Shown: positions 45,851-57,867 of the stretch, piece after piece
Layout: each line of letters begins with the position of its first letter
Position numbering within the stretch: the first letter of the stretch is position 1
DNA from: Botrytis cinerea B05.10
Taxonomy: Eukaryota; Ascomycota; Leotiomycetes; Helotiales; Sclerotiniaceae
Direction of reading: 5' to 3'
NCBI RefSeq assembly: GCF_000143535.2
Contig: NC_037320.1
Coordinates: forward strand, 1,674,001-1,738,000
DNA: 64,000 nt
The notes under the pieces: model-generated
What the model was told of the DNA's origin: nothing
Database searches by the model: none
Seen by the model: the letters and a program-made list of their open reading frames with translations, nothing else
Made by a program: the position numbers and the translations under genes

Positions 45851-46980
45851 ATGTCTGCAAACAACGTTACCTCGTAAGTTCTTCCACTTCGGCTCCTTGA
45901 TAGGAATTCACGTCAAAAGCAGAAGTCTGCGCAGACTGGCGACTGTCACATCCCATTTCAACCCAATTCGTACCATAAGCTCACACACTATACCTCTATC
46001 CAGAAAGACCTTCACCCTCAACACCGGTGCTAAGATTCCAGCTATTGGTCTCGGCACATGGCAATCACCACCGGGTGAAGTCGAGAAGGCTGTAGAGATT
46101 GCTCTTCGCAAAGGTTATAGACACATTGACACAGCTGTAAGTCGATGAACATATCGTGGCATCAGATCGAATTCTGACAGATTATTAGCTTGCATACGGA
46201 AACGAATCAGAAGTTGGTCAAGGTATCAAAGCATCCGGTGTTCCAAGAGAAGAGATTTGGCTCACTACCAAACTCGACAACCCATGGCACAAGAGAGTTC
46301 AGGAAGGTATTGATTCTTCCTTGAAGTCTCTTGGTACCGATTATGTCGACTTATACCTCATGCATTGGCCATCATCGACCGACCCAGATGACTTGAAGAA
46401 GCACTACCCAGATTGGGACTTCATCAAGACATGGCACGAAATGCAAAAGCTCCCTGCCACTGGCAAAGTAAAGAACATTGGTGTATCGAACTTTGGTATT
46501 AAAAACTTGGAGAAGCTCCTCAGCGACCCAGGAACCACCGTATGTCCAAGCTCCATTGTTTGTCTATTATCCATTCTAATTATCATGTAGATTGTTCCAG
46601 CCGTTAACCAAATCGAGCTCCACCCAAACAACCCTTCCCCAAAGCTCGTCGCATACAACACATCAAAGGGTATCCACAGCACCGGCTACTCTTGTCTCGG
46701 TAGCACAAACTCGCCTCTGTACAAGGACCAAACCTTATTGTCCCTCGCAGAAGCAAAGGGCAAGACTCCACAACAAGTACTTCTTGCCTGGGGTATTCAA
46801 AAGGGATGGTCTGTCATTCCAAAATCCGTCAACAAGGAACGTGTTGAGAAGAACTACGAGCTTGATGGTTGGGAATTGACTAGTGAGGAAGTTGAGAAAT
46901 TAGACAACCTGAAAGATAGATTCAAGGTCTGCGGAGATGCTTGGTTACCTATCAAGGTCTTCTTTGGCGATGATGAGTAA
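45851..46980 (+). CDS. Aldo-keto reductase (glycerol dehydrogenase / Gcy1-like)
   Basis: Exons 45851..45873, 46004..46136, 46189..46539 and 46591..46980 give 298 residues. The barrel starts at [23 protein letters not shown]. The catalytic tetrad is present: Asp in HIDTA, Tyr in LAYGNE, Lys in TTKLDNPW and His in LMHWPSS. NADP(H)-site motifs are IGVSNFG and [19 protein letters not shown] length and motifs fit cytosolic NADP-dependent reductases acting on glyceraldehyde, glycerol or small carbonyls; substrate cannot be fixed from sequence. An unspliced exon 1 of only 23 nt encodes MSANNVTS. A second AKR lies at the right edge of the window. Confidence 0.93.
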
Positions 46981-47387
46981 AGGATTTAATTGTTTATAAT
47001 TTAGAGATACCATGAAGTAATAGAATATAGAGCTTCTCATGACCATTTTGTAGTTTGTATTCCAAACATGTCTTATAACAATTCGCCAGTGTTGCCAGTG
47101 ATGCCTCTTGACTTTTGGCTGAATCATGTATATCGTGCCTTGAATCGATGTATTTGAAAAAAAAAAAAAATTTGGATGATTTATTATTGTGAAATAAACA
47201 AACAATAGTCTTCAACGAGAAGTAGGGGACAGTGTGATAAAGAAGCAAGTTGCATCATAGCCTCGGTAAAATAAATTCCATCCCCAAGCTCCTTCATCCA
47301 CAATAGAACATCATCAACCCGAGTCTACACAATATGCATATCACGATAACATCATTATAGCCCTATTGTAGGGGCTTCGCAATCATC
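46981..47387. other. Spacer between AKR and HIT gene
   Basis: About 400 bases, with a 14-base A/T homopolymer near 47158. No gene seen. Confidence 0.5.
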
Positions 47388-48020
47388 ATGACTTGTCCAT
47401 TCTGCAGCATAGCATCCAACTACCCACCATCCTCATCTCTCGCAAACCCAGACCTCACCACTCCATCCGCATTTGTAGTCCTCAGCACACCTCAGTGCAT
47501 GGCATTTCTCGATATTATGCCGCTTTCTCCTGGACATCTACTAGTCACAACTCGTAATCACAATGAAAAATTATCGGACGTGAGTGAAGAAGAAGCGCGA
47601 GAGCTGGGTGAATGGCTCCCGAGACTATCTCGAGTGTTAGCTAAGGTCACCGGTGTGTGGGACTGGAATATTGTTCAAAACAACGGTGAGTTACCCCGGG
47701 ATTCGTGTCTTGGAAGTTCCGGCACATATAAAGTTGTAGCTAGGTCTATTATGGATATCTGGTAGAACAATGGAATGGAGAAATTGTTGCTAATGATGGT
47801 GATAAATATAGGAGCGGCTGCAGCGCAAGTGGTACCGCATGTACATTTTCACATTATCCCGAGACCGGGGCTAACTCCCGAGTTACGCAATCGATCTTTT
47901 ACGATGTTTGGGAGGGGGCAGAGAAGCGAGTTGGATGAGGATGAGGCCAAGGTTTTAGCGGCGCAATTGAGGGAGGAATTGGGGAGAGAGATGGAGGGGA
48001 TTGGGAAGGGCAAACTATAG
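47388..48020 (+). CDS. HIT-family nucleotide hydrolase/transferase
   Basis: Exons 47388..47685 and 47812..48020 give 168 residues. The N terminus MTCPFCSIAS has the C-x-x-C of HINT/HIT proteins. AFLDIMPLSPGHLLVTTRNH is the central strand-helix of the fold, [24 protein letters not shown] carries the histidine triad (H-x-H-x-H) used for nucleotidyl transfer, and the C terminus is an acidic helix. Family members hydrolyse AMP-lysine or dinucleoside polyphosphates; resemblance to yeast Hnt1 or Aph-type proteins cannot be separated without alignment. The intron has a GTGAGT donor and TATAG acceptor and lies just before the triad. Confidence 0.93.
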
Positions 48021-50092
48021 AAGGCGTTTATTGAATATACCAAGCACGCGTGCGAGATTGAGATAGGAAAGTGAGATATCCGTATCTGGGAGCTGTTTAT
48101 TAATGTATGAGAGCAAAGGATCGATTGGGAGAGGAAGTAAATTGTACAATAAAGATGGGACGCACAGGAACGGTGTGCATATACTGGTTGGACATAATAC
48201 AAAGGTTCTCATAGGCTATGCTGAAGTTTTGGAACATGCTTGGATCTCGGGTTATGATAAACACAATGCTTGGGGAGGGTGGCATGAATACGGCACCGAG
48301 TGCGTCGAAAGAGGAGCAACTAAGCAGCCACTAATCAAAAAGAACAAAGAGTGGCCCATGGTGCTTCACTCTGTCTCTCTTTTCCTTCCAACTATTCATC
48401 ATCAAGGACAAGTGTTCGTCAACAATCGATGCATTTATGGTCTTTTGAAAGTTTCTTGGACTCGGAAACACTTGGCCCCTCTTGCTGTTTCCCAAATGAC
48501 TTCTTTCTTGCACCTGCCATCGTTTTGCTGATATTTTCACCTGTCAAGCTTCCACCTTGTTTATCGTTGACTCGATTCGTTTCAGGGTCTTTGGACACAA
48601 ACCTGGGCATTGACCTAAGAGACATTTGGCATTTCTCCGTCCTTGAACACGGAAGTTCTGAATTTCCTCAACTCATGATCTCGACACATACATCTCAGCG
48701 GTCAGCAAACCGTTCTCCGTCCGTACGATCCCTTGATATCTCAATTTCTGGTCATTCTAACCCACCAAATTTCTCTTGAACCTTGGATTGGATCTCAAAG
48801 CATCATTTGGCGGATTGAACGATGTGTATTTGAAGACAGTTTAGAAGGCGACACTGCTAATCTGCCCACATTCCAGCTATCTACTGTCGTATTTGTGGCA
48901 AAGGAGTCGAGGTTCATCATGTTTTAGAAGTTTCCAAGAACAAAAACATTGGCGGAAGCCAAGATCCTGTGTATGTTGTCGGCTTGAGTGTATTGTTGCA
49001 GAGGAGAATGCTTTGAGATGATTTTGGAAAGTCATCATGCCCAAGAGTCTTGGAACTGATTCCATTTCAGATATGGCCAAGTTCCAGGAATGTGGGGAAT
49101 TGGAAATGGAAATCGAACACAAGTCAACAACAGACGACACTGTTAGATGGACAGTGAATGTCAGTCACTTCTTGCTTGATTATGATTATGAACACATCAC
49201 AGATGTCATTTCAAGCCATTCTTCGACCGGGGGTTCTTATTATGCTCATCTGGGCAGTGTAGGTTGGTAATTTCGTTTGTCATTTCATTTCGAGAGGCAT
49301 GGAGATATCTTGATATTAAGAAGTCGGTGCGCCATGTGGCGTCCACATACCGAATATTCACTCTGAGAACTCGTGCGAATGAAGATTTGGACTCGAGAGT
49401 CACAAATCCATTCTTTAGCAACATTCGTCAACGTCTTCATCAAGGCAGTGGCGAGTATCTAATCTAGGGCCCCAGGTTCCTCTGGTGACTTGCACTTTCC
49501 TATACCACATGATAAGATCCAGAAAAAGAAAGAGCAGCTCCCAACGTTATAATAATTACAATCACTCCGTACAACCATCAAGCTTCACGGACTGTAAGAC
49601 ATCCGCGTCGGAGTCAAGTAATACAAATCTCAGAATTCAATACGTCATTAACAGATGCAATCACCATTCGAATTACTCTCCAATTTCCCTATATTTCCCC
49701 TCAATCTCCCCCACACGAAAAAAGTGAATGGAAGGTCCGATTAAGGTTCCTGCCTCATTTTGTTTTAATCTCAAGTCTCGATTGGGCGATATAACCGAGT
49801 GATATCTTCAAGAGACGGAACACTGTTATCAAAATCCACGTGGAAATTCTGGGAATATAAACAAACGGTCAACCGCCTTCCCCTCCTTCTCTTCTTCCAA
49901 AAAACTTTACAATCTTTCAACCAGACCTTAGATCTCCTTTCTAAACCCACAGTCTTTACCAAGCTCTACCTCTAGTGCTTGATACCTAGATATTGTTTAT
50001 TTCTTCTTCGTTTCTTTGGACGCACCATTCACATCTCACATCTTGTCGATTTACCAGAATCGCATACCTCGAGTTTTTTCAATATCGCCAAG
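48021..50092. other. 2 kb gene-poor spacer
   Basis: Several unrelated short frames on both strands, none with a family signature or compatible splicing. The last 350 bases are C/T-rich leader of the CAP gene. A decayed gene is possible but could not be identified. Confidence 0.4.
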
Positions 50093-50951
50093 ATGCGTCT
50101 GCAATTTGCCTTGACTATGCTATTTGCCTTGATGGTAACAGCATCCCCAATCACTGAGCTTCTCAATCGCATCAAGCGCCAAATCATCCAAACCTACGAT
50201 GTCACCGAAGTCATCTATAATTCCAATGGGAAGGCAGTTGCAACAACCATCCTTCATGTCACCACTACCGTCTACCCTTCCACCACATTGGCACCAGTCC
50301 CAACTGCGACTCCCACAGACTATGTTTCGACTGCGTTGTATCACCACAATATCCATCGCGCCAATCACTCCGTTCCTCTCCTGAAGTGGGACACAAAGCT
50401 TGTTGCATCCGCTCAAGTTCTTGCTGCAACATGCAAGTGGGGTCACAGCATGTGAGTACTTTTCTGGGTCACCTCTGTCTTACCAACACTAATTCTTCTT
50501 CAGGAACATTAATGGCGGTGGATATGGACAAAACATTGCTGCATACGGTTCCACCAATGCTAAGGCCCTTGGTGCTAACAAGGAGATGGCTGTCGCTGCT
50601 ACAGACATGTGGTACAACGGAGAACAACCCACCTACCTTCCTTCTTACTATGGTAAGAACAACCCAGATCTGACCACCTTTGAACAGTGGGGTCATTTCT
50701 CTCAGATGGTTTGGCTTGGTACCAATTCTGTTGGTTGCGCAACCCAACTTTGTCAACCGATGGACATTTGGCCAAGTATGCCAGCTTGGTATACCGTCTG
50801 CAATTATTCTCCACCAGGTTTGTTCTTCATCTTACTCCTCACTATATATCTTCTCACTAATCTTTCTCCTTTAGGAAACATGGGTGGTCAATATGGTGTC
50901 AATGTCTTCCCGCCTCTTCGTCATCCCTCCGTCAACGTTGTTAATGCTTAA
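50093..50951 (+). CDS. Secreted CAP-domain (SCP/PR-1-like) protein
   Basis: Exons 50093..50451, 50504..50817 and 50875..50951 give 249 residues. A signal peptide (MRLQFALTMLFALMVTASP) is followed by a likely Kex2 site (NRIKRQ) and a Thr/Pro-rich spacer. The CAP domain runs from about 80: STALYHHNIHRANHSVPLLKWDTKLVASAQ, the first conserved His-Glu region, then CKWGHSM, GQNIAAYG, EQWGHFSQMVWLGTNSVGCATQLC and YTVCNYSPPGN. These are the CAP1-CAP4 motifs with intact His and Cys. Fungal PRY-type proteins bind sterols or fatty acids outside the cell and can act in detoxification or host interaction; which applies is unknown. Intron 2 has a GTTTGT donor. Confidence 0.94.
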
Positions 50952-52369
50952 GCAATTGAGCAGCGATGATCTGCACCTTGAGACAATTCTCCGACTTTTC
51001 ATAATCGGCAACTCAATGCAATCATTTCGCTATTCACGAGACCACGACAAACTTTTCTGTGTTTCACGAAGGAGCACTGTTTACGTGTTTACATGAATTT
51101 ACGTCTCCATTTCCATTTCCATTTTCGCTTTTCGCACAAAAGCAATACCTTGCCTCGTCACCTTTTCGTCGACCTTTTCTGTCTCAAAGAGCTCTTTTCG
51201 CCTTTTTGTCTTTTCGTCGCGTCATTTGGCTCCGGCTCTGATCTATTTCTTCATCGCCTTTAGTGCAAAAGCTTCCAACAAAACAACATCTGGCATGTTT
51301 CGCTTGTTGCGTTCCATGTTTGGGTCTCTAGACGTCCAAGTCTCCGCCTATATTGTTGCCTACGGAATTCTCAAAATACTCGAAGACTTACATAGATTAG
51401 ATAGATAGATTTGATCCGGTCATGATATCTTATCTTTCGTCTCTTTTTTTTCTTTCTTTGCTCGTTGCAATTGGCATATACATCATATTGGGGGCTTGTT
51501 TCGTTAGGATTTCGTTTTTGCAGGTACCTTCTTTTCAAGGGTTGAGAGAGGGATGATAGGATAGGATAGGATGCGTTAGGTCCACTGGATGGATGGTTTT
51601 ATGGATGGAGTTTATGCTTGCTATTTGGGGGGATGCGCAAAAGTTCTATGGATGGGAAATGGGCTCCGCTGAAGCTATTTTTCTAATAGTTAATTGATTG
51701 GGCTTGCTTGCTTTCATACTTTTATTTGACTTAAGATACTACTTGTGACATGACGTAACTCAATACTCTATTTTTGCGGTTGTCGTGGTGTAGTGTAGTG
51801 TAGTGTAGATATTTGGATCTATACTACATCCATCAAAGCAAAACCATCACTCTTTCCACTACGTGTCACCCACGCTAGCTCGAGGCTAGGTACCTACCTA
51901 AGCAATCCCAACCCATCATCTCCAACACCCTTATTAGCGAACACACCTCGTACATATGGTATCCACCCAGCAAGTAGATCTCCACCCCTAATCTCAACCC
52001 GTTACTCCAACCCTGTGTTAAACCACTTGTACCTATCTTGTGATGACTTGTGTCGATATCAAAATCCGACAAAGGACATGTCGAATGTCGAATGCGGAAA
52101 AAGATAGACTAATGCACCGCACCGCTATCTTCCCTTTCCCATCGTTTGGGAGAAAGAATGTGATGAGATGTGATGAGATGAGATGAGCATGATCGACCTT
52201 TGATCTTCGGTGTTTTTGATTCGGATTCTGATGGATTGATGGGAATACAGGAATGAATATAAGCTTAATCAATCAATGCGCTACCGAACGTATGATAGCT
52301 AGATGCCACGACATATATGGAGAACACATGTTTTGTGTTCTCATACTATTTCTCTGCGGATCGGACTCG

Positions 52370-52392
52370 CGTCGTGTCGTGTCGTGTCGTGT
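52370..52392. repeat. (GTGTC)n microsatellite
   Basis: Four tandem CGTGT pentamers. Confidence 0.85.
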
Positions 52393-52783
52393 TTGTATTT
52401 GGTGGGAGGTAGGTAGGTATGTTGGTAGGTGGTTAGGCGGTGGAGATACAATCTTGTGTCGAGACGAGAGAAGTAGGTTGTGTGATGGAAAATCGATGGG
52501 TTGTTTATGTACATTGTATTTATATAATATAATATAATACATAAATCTGTTAGGAAATAATAGGGGAAAGAAAAAAAATAGGGCTAATTTGATAAAGTGA
52601 TAGATGTAATAATATGGGCTAAAAGCAAATACTCCCTTCGAAATACGAGCAAGCGGAAGAAATCACATATCATGATACATTATCTTTTCAGATGGGAGCA
52701 GAATCACAGATACAGACGGTATGGTAGGTAGTACTCGAACACCCAGGTAGGTAGGTAGGTACCCAGATACCCTTCCCTCGTTG

Positions 52784-52812
52784 ATGAATGAATGAATGAA
52801 TGAATGAATGAA
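52784..52812. repeat. (GAAT)n microsatellite
   Basis: Seven tandem tetramers. Confidence 0.92.
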
Positions 52813-52834
52813 AGAAACGCAAGCCCAAGCTCGG

Positions 52835-52856
52835 ATTCGAATTCGAATTCGAATTC
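52835..52856. repeat. (ATTCGA)n self-complementary microsatellite
   Basis: More than three tandem hexamers of a palindromic unit, so the array can form hairpins or cruciforms. Confidence 0.85.
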
Positions 52857-53141
52857 AGATACGTCGATGAGGGGATACGGATTTGTGTATGTGTATGTAG
52901 GACGTTGAGTAACCTACCTACCTGCCTACCAACCCACCCATCTAGATCTTCGTAATCAAGATCGTTCTTTATGATGAGATTTATTAGGAGAGAGGGAGGG
53001 CGGGCAGGGTGAAGGAGGAATACAGTTCCTTCCTTCCACTTTTCTCCCATCCTTTTTCTCTCTTTCTCTCTTTCTCTCCTTTCCTCTGTTTGTGTTTTAG
53101 TTAAGTGTTAGTTTACTTCCTATCTACCTACTTACTGACAT

Positions 53142-53168
53142 CCTTTCTTTCTTTCTTTCTTTCTTTCC
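53142..53168. repeat. (CTTT)n microsatellite
   Basis: Over six tandem tetramers within a long pyrimidine-rich strand. Confidence 0.9.
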
Positions 53169-53324
53169 TCCTCAAATACCCACAGTCCAACATACTCACG
53201 ATCCCATCACCCATCACCCATCGCCTCCTCATTTTCTATCTTCACCTCATTTCCCCAACTCGCCAATTCCACACCAATATCGAATTTTCAATTCCACAAC
53301 AGTGCCATTGATATATCACTCAAC

Positions 53325-53343
53325 CACTCACTCACTCACTCAC
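53325..53343. repeat. (ACTC)n microsatellite
   Basis: Between four and five tandem tetramers. Confidence 0.85.
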
Positions 53344-53935
53344 CAAGCAACCACCACCAATCTACCACCAATTCACCACCAATCCGCCACATCTATCCGA
53401 TATAAACGCCCTTTCAATAGAATCGCAAAGCCGCCAATGGTACTGCAGCACCGCAGCATATAGTGTAGTGCGGTAACCTTATGGCGAGTGCGTATGCTAG
53501 TGCGTGCGAGAAGTAATAAAAGGGTGGTCATTTGATCTGATGATTGGGGGCTGAATTTTTAGGCCTTTGATCAATATTGATATCAATATGCAGTTCCACG
53601 CAGGAGTCATTAATGAACGCAGAGGGACTTTGAAGAGGCGGATTCAGAGAGAGTGTGTATTTTTCCTCTGGATTTCCACGACTTGATTTAAGATCTCACT
53701 TCAAACCGCACACATCTCAACCCGAGGAAAACACACAATAACCAGCTTGGAAGAGAAGATTTTGCGTTTATTCGAGAATCCTAGTGATTCAGGTCCTATG
53801 TGTTCGTTCTAAGGTGACAGAGCGAAGATTTTCTGGTATCATGTACTCCAAATCTCTAAAAAATCACTTTTCCTCCACCCTTCCCATCTAACCATCCACT
53901 ATCGCCCATAAACATTCATTTCACCTCATATTTCC

Positions 53936-56498
53936 TCATCTAGAAAGAACGCCCTTAACAACTCCCCGAACAGTCTTCCTACCTTCAATAGCAATCTCTC
54001 CAATACCGCTCTCATCCCCACTACCCTGCGCAAGCCAACGCTTCAACAAATCATTGCTTTCCTTGGGTTTAACATCATTTCCTCTTGTGCCAACAGTAAT
54101 ATGTGCTACTTCGTTAGTGCATTCCCATCCATCATCGACAATTCTAGCTACGATTGCCATGATACGATCATCCCATACGATCTACCTCTGTTAGTTTTCA
54201 CCTCAAGAATTATGGAGAAAAAAAAGATAGAACTTACTCTCTCCAGCATAACTTGACAATCACCAAATCCAGTTTCGGAACTCCATGGATCTTTAGCAAC
54301 CTGATTCGCGTGTAAATCACTGTATTTTTGCCATAACTCAGGGAATTGTTTGGAGTTAGCTCGGTGGATAAGAGTGACGTGAAACTCTGGTTGAACTCGA
54401 CGCATTCCCTCTAGGGATCTGTAAAATTTTGCTTTATTTGAAGATACACGACCGAAAGCATCGTCAAGCGTCTCCTTAATGTCGCTTCGAGTGAGGTTGA
54501 TGGAGACATATTCTAATGGTTTCCTCTTCTTTGCGATCTGTGGTTGCTGTAATTAATTTGAGGTCAGTGTTATTCGGTACGTGTACGCTTTCGGGTTTGA
54601 GCATTTCCATCATCATCATCATCACGTACATTTCTGTTCTCTTTCTGCTGATTCTTATTGTGACTATTAGCTGGTCCACGACCAACTTCATGTCTGAGAT
54701 CTGGTTTGTAATCGCTCAATCCAAACCGAATTGCATCATCAAGATCCTCACTCGTGGGTAACTCGTTAAAAAGCTTCGGAAATTGTGCAGAAAGCTGTCC
54801 AACAACAGTCTCAAGATTTTCTCGTGAGTCCTTAGTAGGATCCAGTTCGATAGCAAAGTCGAATCCATCATCTGGCGGTGCAAATATATTTACTGGCTCA
54901 AAACGTTGAATGAAACTTTCCATGATACCAACGACTTTCTTTGTATCTGATGCTGCTTGAAGAGTCTGATGATTGTCGCCACGGTTGATTACTCGATCTT
55001 GAGTAACTTGACGAACTTTCTCGATGCTTGCCCTGTTGTGAACAAAATTCAAGACGACAAGTCGAACATGTGGGTGCGTAAGATGGACATCATCAATCAG
55101 TTGCTTTCGTTCATGTCTTCCGGCGTTATTTCGATCGGCAAATACAACAGGCTTTTCTTCGAGCTGTGTCAAAATTTCCTTGGTAAATCGAGGTGGACGA
55201 CCCTTGCCCGTAATGTTGTCGTTCTGAACATGGCCCCAATCAAATAGATGGCTGAGTGCGAGCGCGATAGTTGTCTTTCCACAACCAATTGTGGCAACTG
55301 GACATAGAATAACATTATTATGTACTTCATCTGGTGATCCTCCAAGTTGAGAATATTCTTGACGAATAATATCCGAACCTTTGAGATTGATTTCCTTCAG
55401 GAAATCATCTCTCAACTTGATAATACCATGATTGTGTGCATACTCTTTTCCCAGCTTAGGATCCTCGGCAAGGCGTTTTCGTGCAAACAGAAGGTATTCT
55501 TCTGTAATCTTGACATGCTTTCTGAATCGAGCTGGTTTTCCGGAAATCAAGGCCTTTGTGCATTCACGCCATTGTCTATACATGAGATATGGCTCTTCGA
55601 ATTTGTACTTGAAGAACCAATCTGTATATGACTCATTCGATCTAGTACGAGCCTTACAGCGAATGACAAACCCTTCAATATCACGTCCTTGATAAGATCC
55701 AGTTTCAGCTACTTCGTCAAGGAAAGCTTTGGCGACTTGAATATCGTCCATTACCAGGAAGTCGGTCTTCTTGAATCCCCATTCGGCTGCAAAAGCTTGA
55801 ACTTGTTCTCCAGGGTATGTCATAAACTCTGGTAAGTTGATATTGATACCGTGAAGATAAAGCCCTGCATCATCTTTATTGTAAGCTAAAATGTGCTCCT
55901 CGAAATCATCATCGCAAAGCTCGGCGACTGCAGTGGCATTTCTCTTTCTTAGTTCTCTGGCGAGATCCTCTCGAGTTCTTCCAATGGCCTGGAGTTGTTT
56001 GTCGACCCATCTGTCAGCAGCTTTTGCGTGGCTCATTTCTGGGTTGTTTCCTTGGCCAGTAGAATGCTTGCTACAAACCAATAGAGTGCCATCGTGAAGA
56101 CCGCTGATAAAAACGATGCACCCATTTTCTTTGAGACTCAATTCATAGGGACCCTTGGTGTTGGCTTCAATTTGGTCCCATTTCGTAGAACTAACCTCTT
56201 CCGTGTTGAAGAATTTATCATAGCCACGAATGGCGATCTGTGGCTGACCCTTTTCATTTTTGCTGGTGAAAAGACCTCGTGCGTATGTAGGTAAATCAGG
56301 ACGCTTGTAGTCCCAATCCTGAAAACGCCAAGATTCGACTACAATTTTTGCTGGAGATCCATCGACATGGAAAGGAGTTTTCTTGCAACTAAAACCCCGT
56401 TTCTTTCCTTTGCCGGTGCTATCGTTGAGATTTTGAAGGAGTGTTTGAACTTCTTCTACGTCTTGGGACTGGTAAGGAACCTTTTTGTGTTCAGCCAT
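53936..56498 (-). CDS. TRL1: tRNA ligase (ligase, kinase and cyclic phosphodiesterase)
   Basis: Exons 54630..56498, 54238..54546 and 53936..54181 give 807 residues from the ATG at 56498. The adenylyltransferase nucleophile Lys lies in SLKENGCIVFISG, with GRDIEGFVIRCK as a downstream nucleotidyltransferase motif. The polynucleotide kinase P-loop is ATIGCGKTT in the middle. The C-terminal 2H phosphodiesterase has two H-x-T motifs, FHVTLIHR and AHITVGT. All three catalytic centres are intact and length matches fungal Trl1. The enzyme seals tRNA exons after intron excision and, in yeast, HAC1 mRNA in the unfolded-protein response. An in-frame ATG 49 codons upstream (56645) adds a basic, Ser/Thr-rich stretch that could be a mitochondrial presequence. 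The intron-bearing tRNA-Lys here is a natural substrate. Confidence 0.96.
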
Positions 56499-57196
56499 GG
56501 CGACGGAATATTTTGGTAGGTGTGTTAGAGCGGAATGGTTTGAAAGTTTGGAAAACTTTGATGTAGTAGTAAATGGGGAAGTTGAACAAGCTTTGTGTAT
56601 AGTTGAAAGGAATCTGGTATATAAAAGTTTGCGGGCCAATAGCATACAAAAGAGAGACTCTTGACTTTTGGGTGAGATTTGCTTGCCTTTTATCAACACC
56701 AAGCAAGCAACCGTGATATCCTCTTTGATCCTTTCTTATCCGCCAAAGAGTCACACCGTGAAATGGATAGATACCAGGGCCGTGGTTGCAAGAAACTCGA
56801 GATATCAAAATCTTGAGGAAAGTGGTAGGCAGAGTGCAAGGCAGGGCAAGACAGGTGCTGTACCTACCGAAAGTAGTATTTTGCTCAATGTGCTTAGCTC
56901 AATGCCCAAAGAAGAAAAAGGTCAGGTCAGGCGAATGAATCCCTTGACAATTGCCAGATGAGGTAGGGCTGAGCAATAAAAATGCTGACTGGTATGAGCG
57001 CTTAGTGGGGGTTCTTGCGTTCGGTCGTCGGAATGTGCGGCCGCTGCACTATAGAAAATCCTCGGAGGCCCTCCTGCCTTATTAGCCACAAATGGAATAA
57101 TTTTTGGTCGAGAAGCATTGTATCCCTAGTCTATGGAAATTTGCACTTTGCGGCGAAGACAATACCACGCAGCATTGACTCACACTCGACCACACG
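56499..57196. other. Divergent spacer TRL1/ankyrin gene, with possible upstream TRL1 coding extension
   Basis: The TRL1 frame stays open from 56498 up to 56702, with an ATG at 56645. The rest is promoter for both genes. No other gene seen. Confidence 0.5.
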
Positions 57197-57859
57197 ATGG
57201 CTCCAGTTCAACCCAACCCTTTCCTCTTAGCCGCCGACAATTCTCCAGATCTCCTACCCCTCCTTCGATCGAACCCCGCCTTAGCTTCTGCTCAGGATGA
57301 ACACGGATATTCTTTGATGCACGCTGCTGCCTCTTACAGTCACTTGGACCTTCTGCGAGCGCTTGTCACGGAGTTTAATGTCAACGTCGATTTGAAAGAT
57401 GAGGATGGGGAGACAGCATTATTTGTGGTTGAAACATTGGATTGCGCAAAGCTATTGGTTGAGGAATTGCATGCCAATTTTACAATCAGGAGTGCTGAGG
57501 ATGGGTGTAATGCGAGGGAAAGAATCGAGGCAGAAGGTGACTATCCAGAAGTCGCGGTATATCTCCGAATCAAGGAACTTGAAGCCGGGGGAGGCCTTCC
57601 AGCATCAAATGGTACAGATGCTATAGTGGCCCACCCACCACTAGTACCCGAAGGACTGTCGGTCAACATTGGTACCATGAATCCAGAAGAGGATGTGGGA
57701 GAGGTCATTGATCCCGAGTTCAAGAGACGCATTGATGAACTGGCTGCTCGAGATGATTTCCAAACACCTGCGGGACAAGAGGAATTACGAAAGCTCATTA
57801 CAGAGGCAATTACAGGCGAAGTAGGAGAAGGACGAGAAGTTCGTCAACGAACAGAATGA
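57197..57859 (+). CDS. Small ankyrin-repeat protein (YCR051W-like)
   Basis: One exon, 220 residues, ATG at 57197. Ankyrin-type repeats occupy about residues 8-125: LLAADNSPDLLPLLRSNPALASAQDEHGYSLMHAAASYSHLDLLRALVTEF in pieces, then VDLKDEDGETALFVVETLDCAKLLVEE and NARERIEAEGDYPEVAVYLRIKE. The tail contains NIGTMNPEEDVGEVIDPEFKRRIDELAARDDF, typical of the fungal family related to yeast YCR051W, whose function is unknown. It is cytosolic or nuclear by default. The stop lies 8 bases from the stop of the convergent RPP40 gene. Confidence 0.88.
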   Translation: MAPVQPNPFLLAADNSPDLLPLLRSNPALASAQDEHGYSLMHAAASYSHLDLLRALVTEFNVNVDLKDEDGETALFVVETLDCAKLLVEELHANFTIRSAEDGCNARERIEAEGDYPEVAVYLRIKELEAGGGLPASNGTDAIVAHPPLVPEGLSVNIGTMNPEEDVGEVIDPEFKRRIDELAARDDFQTPAGQEELRKLITEAITGEVGEGREVRQRTE

Positions 57860-57867
57860 TTTTGCAT

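Larger units (their letters stand above)
50952..53935. other. 3 kb microsatellite-rich spacer
   Basis: No gene supported. At least seven different simple arrays occur between 51550 and 53345, including ATAGG near 51557, TAGTG near 51792, GTGTC, GAAT, TTCGAA, CTTT and ACTC, plus many GTAG/CTAC clusters. A 60-codon frame at 51226..51408 is not convincing. The compositional noise suggests a fast-evolving, possibly recombinogenic spacer. Confidence 0.5.

Noticed and set aside
49037..49270. 77-codon plus-strand frame starting MPKSLGTDS
   Set aside because: No conserved motif, no compatible exons around it; neighbouring frames are equally long.
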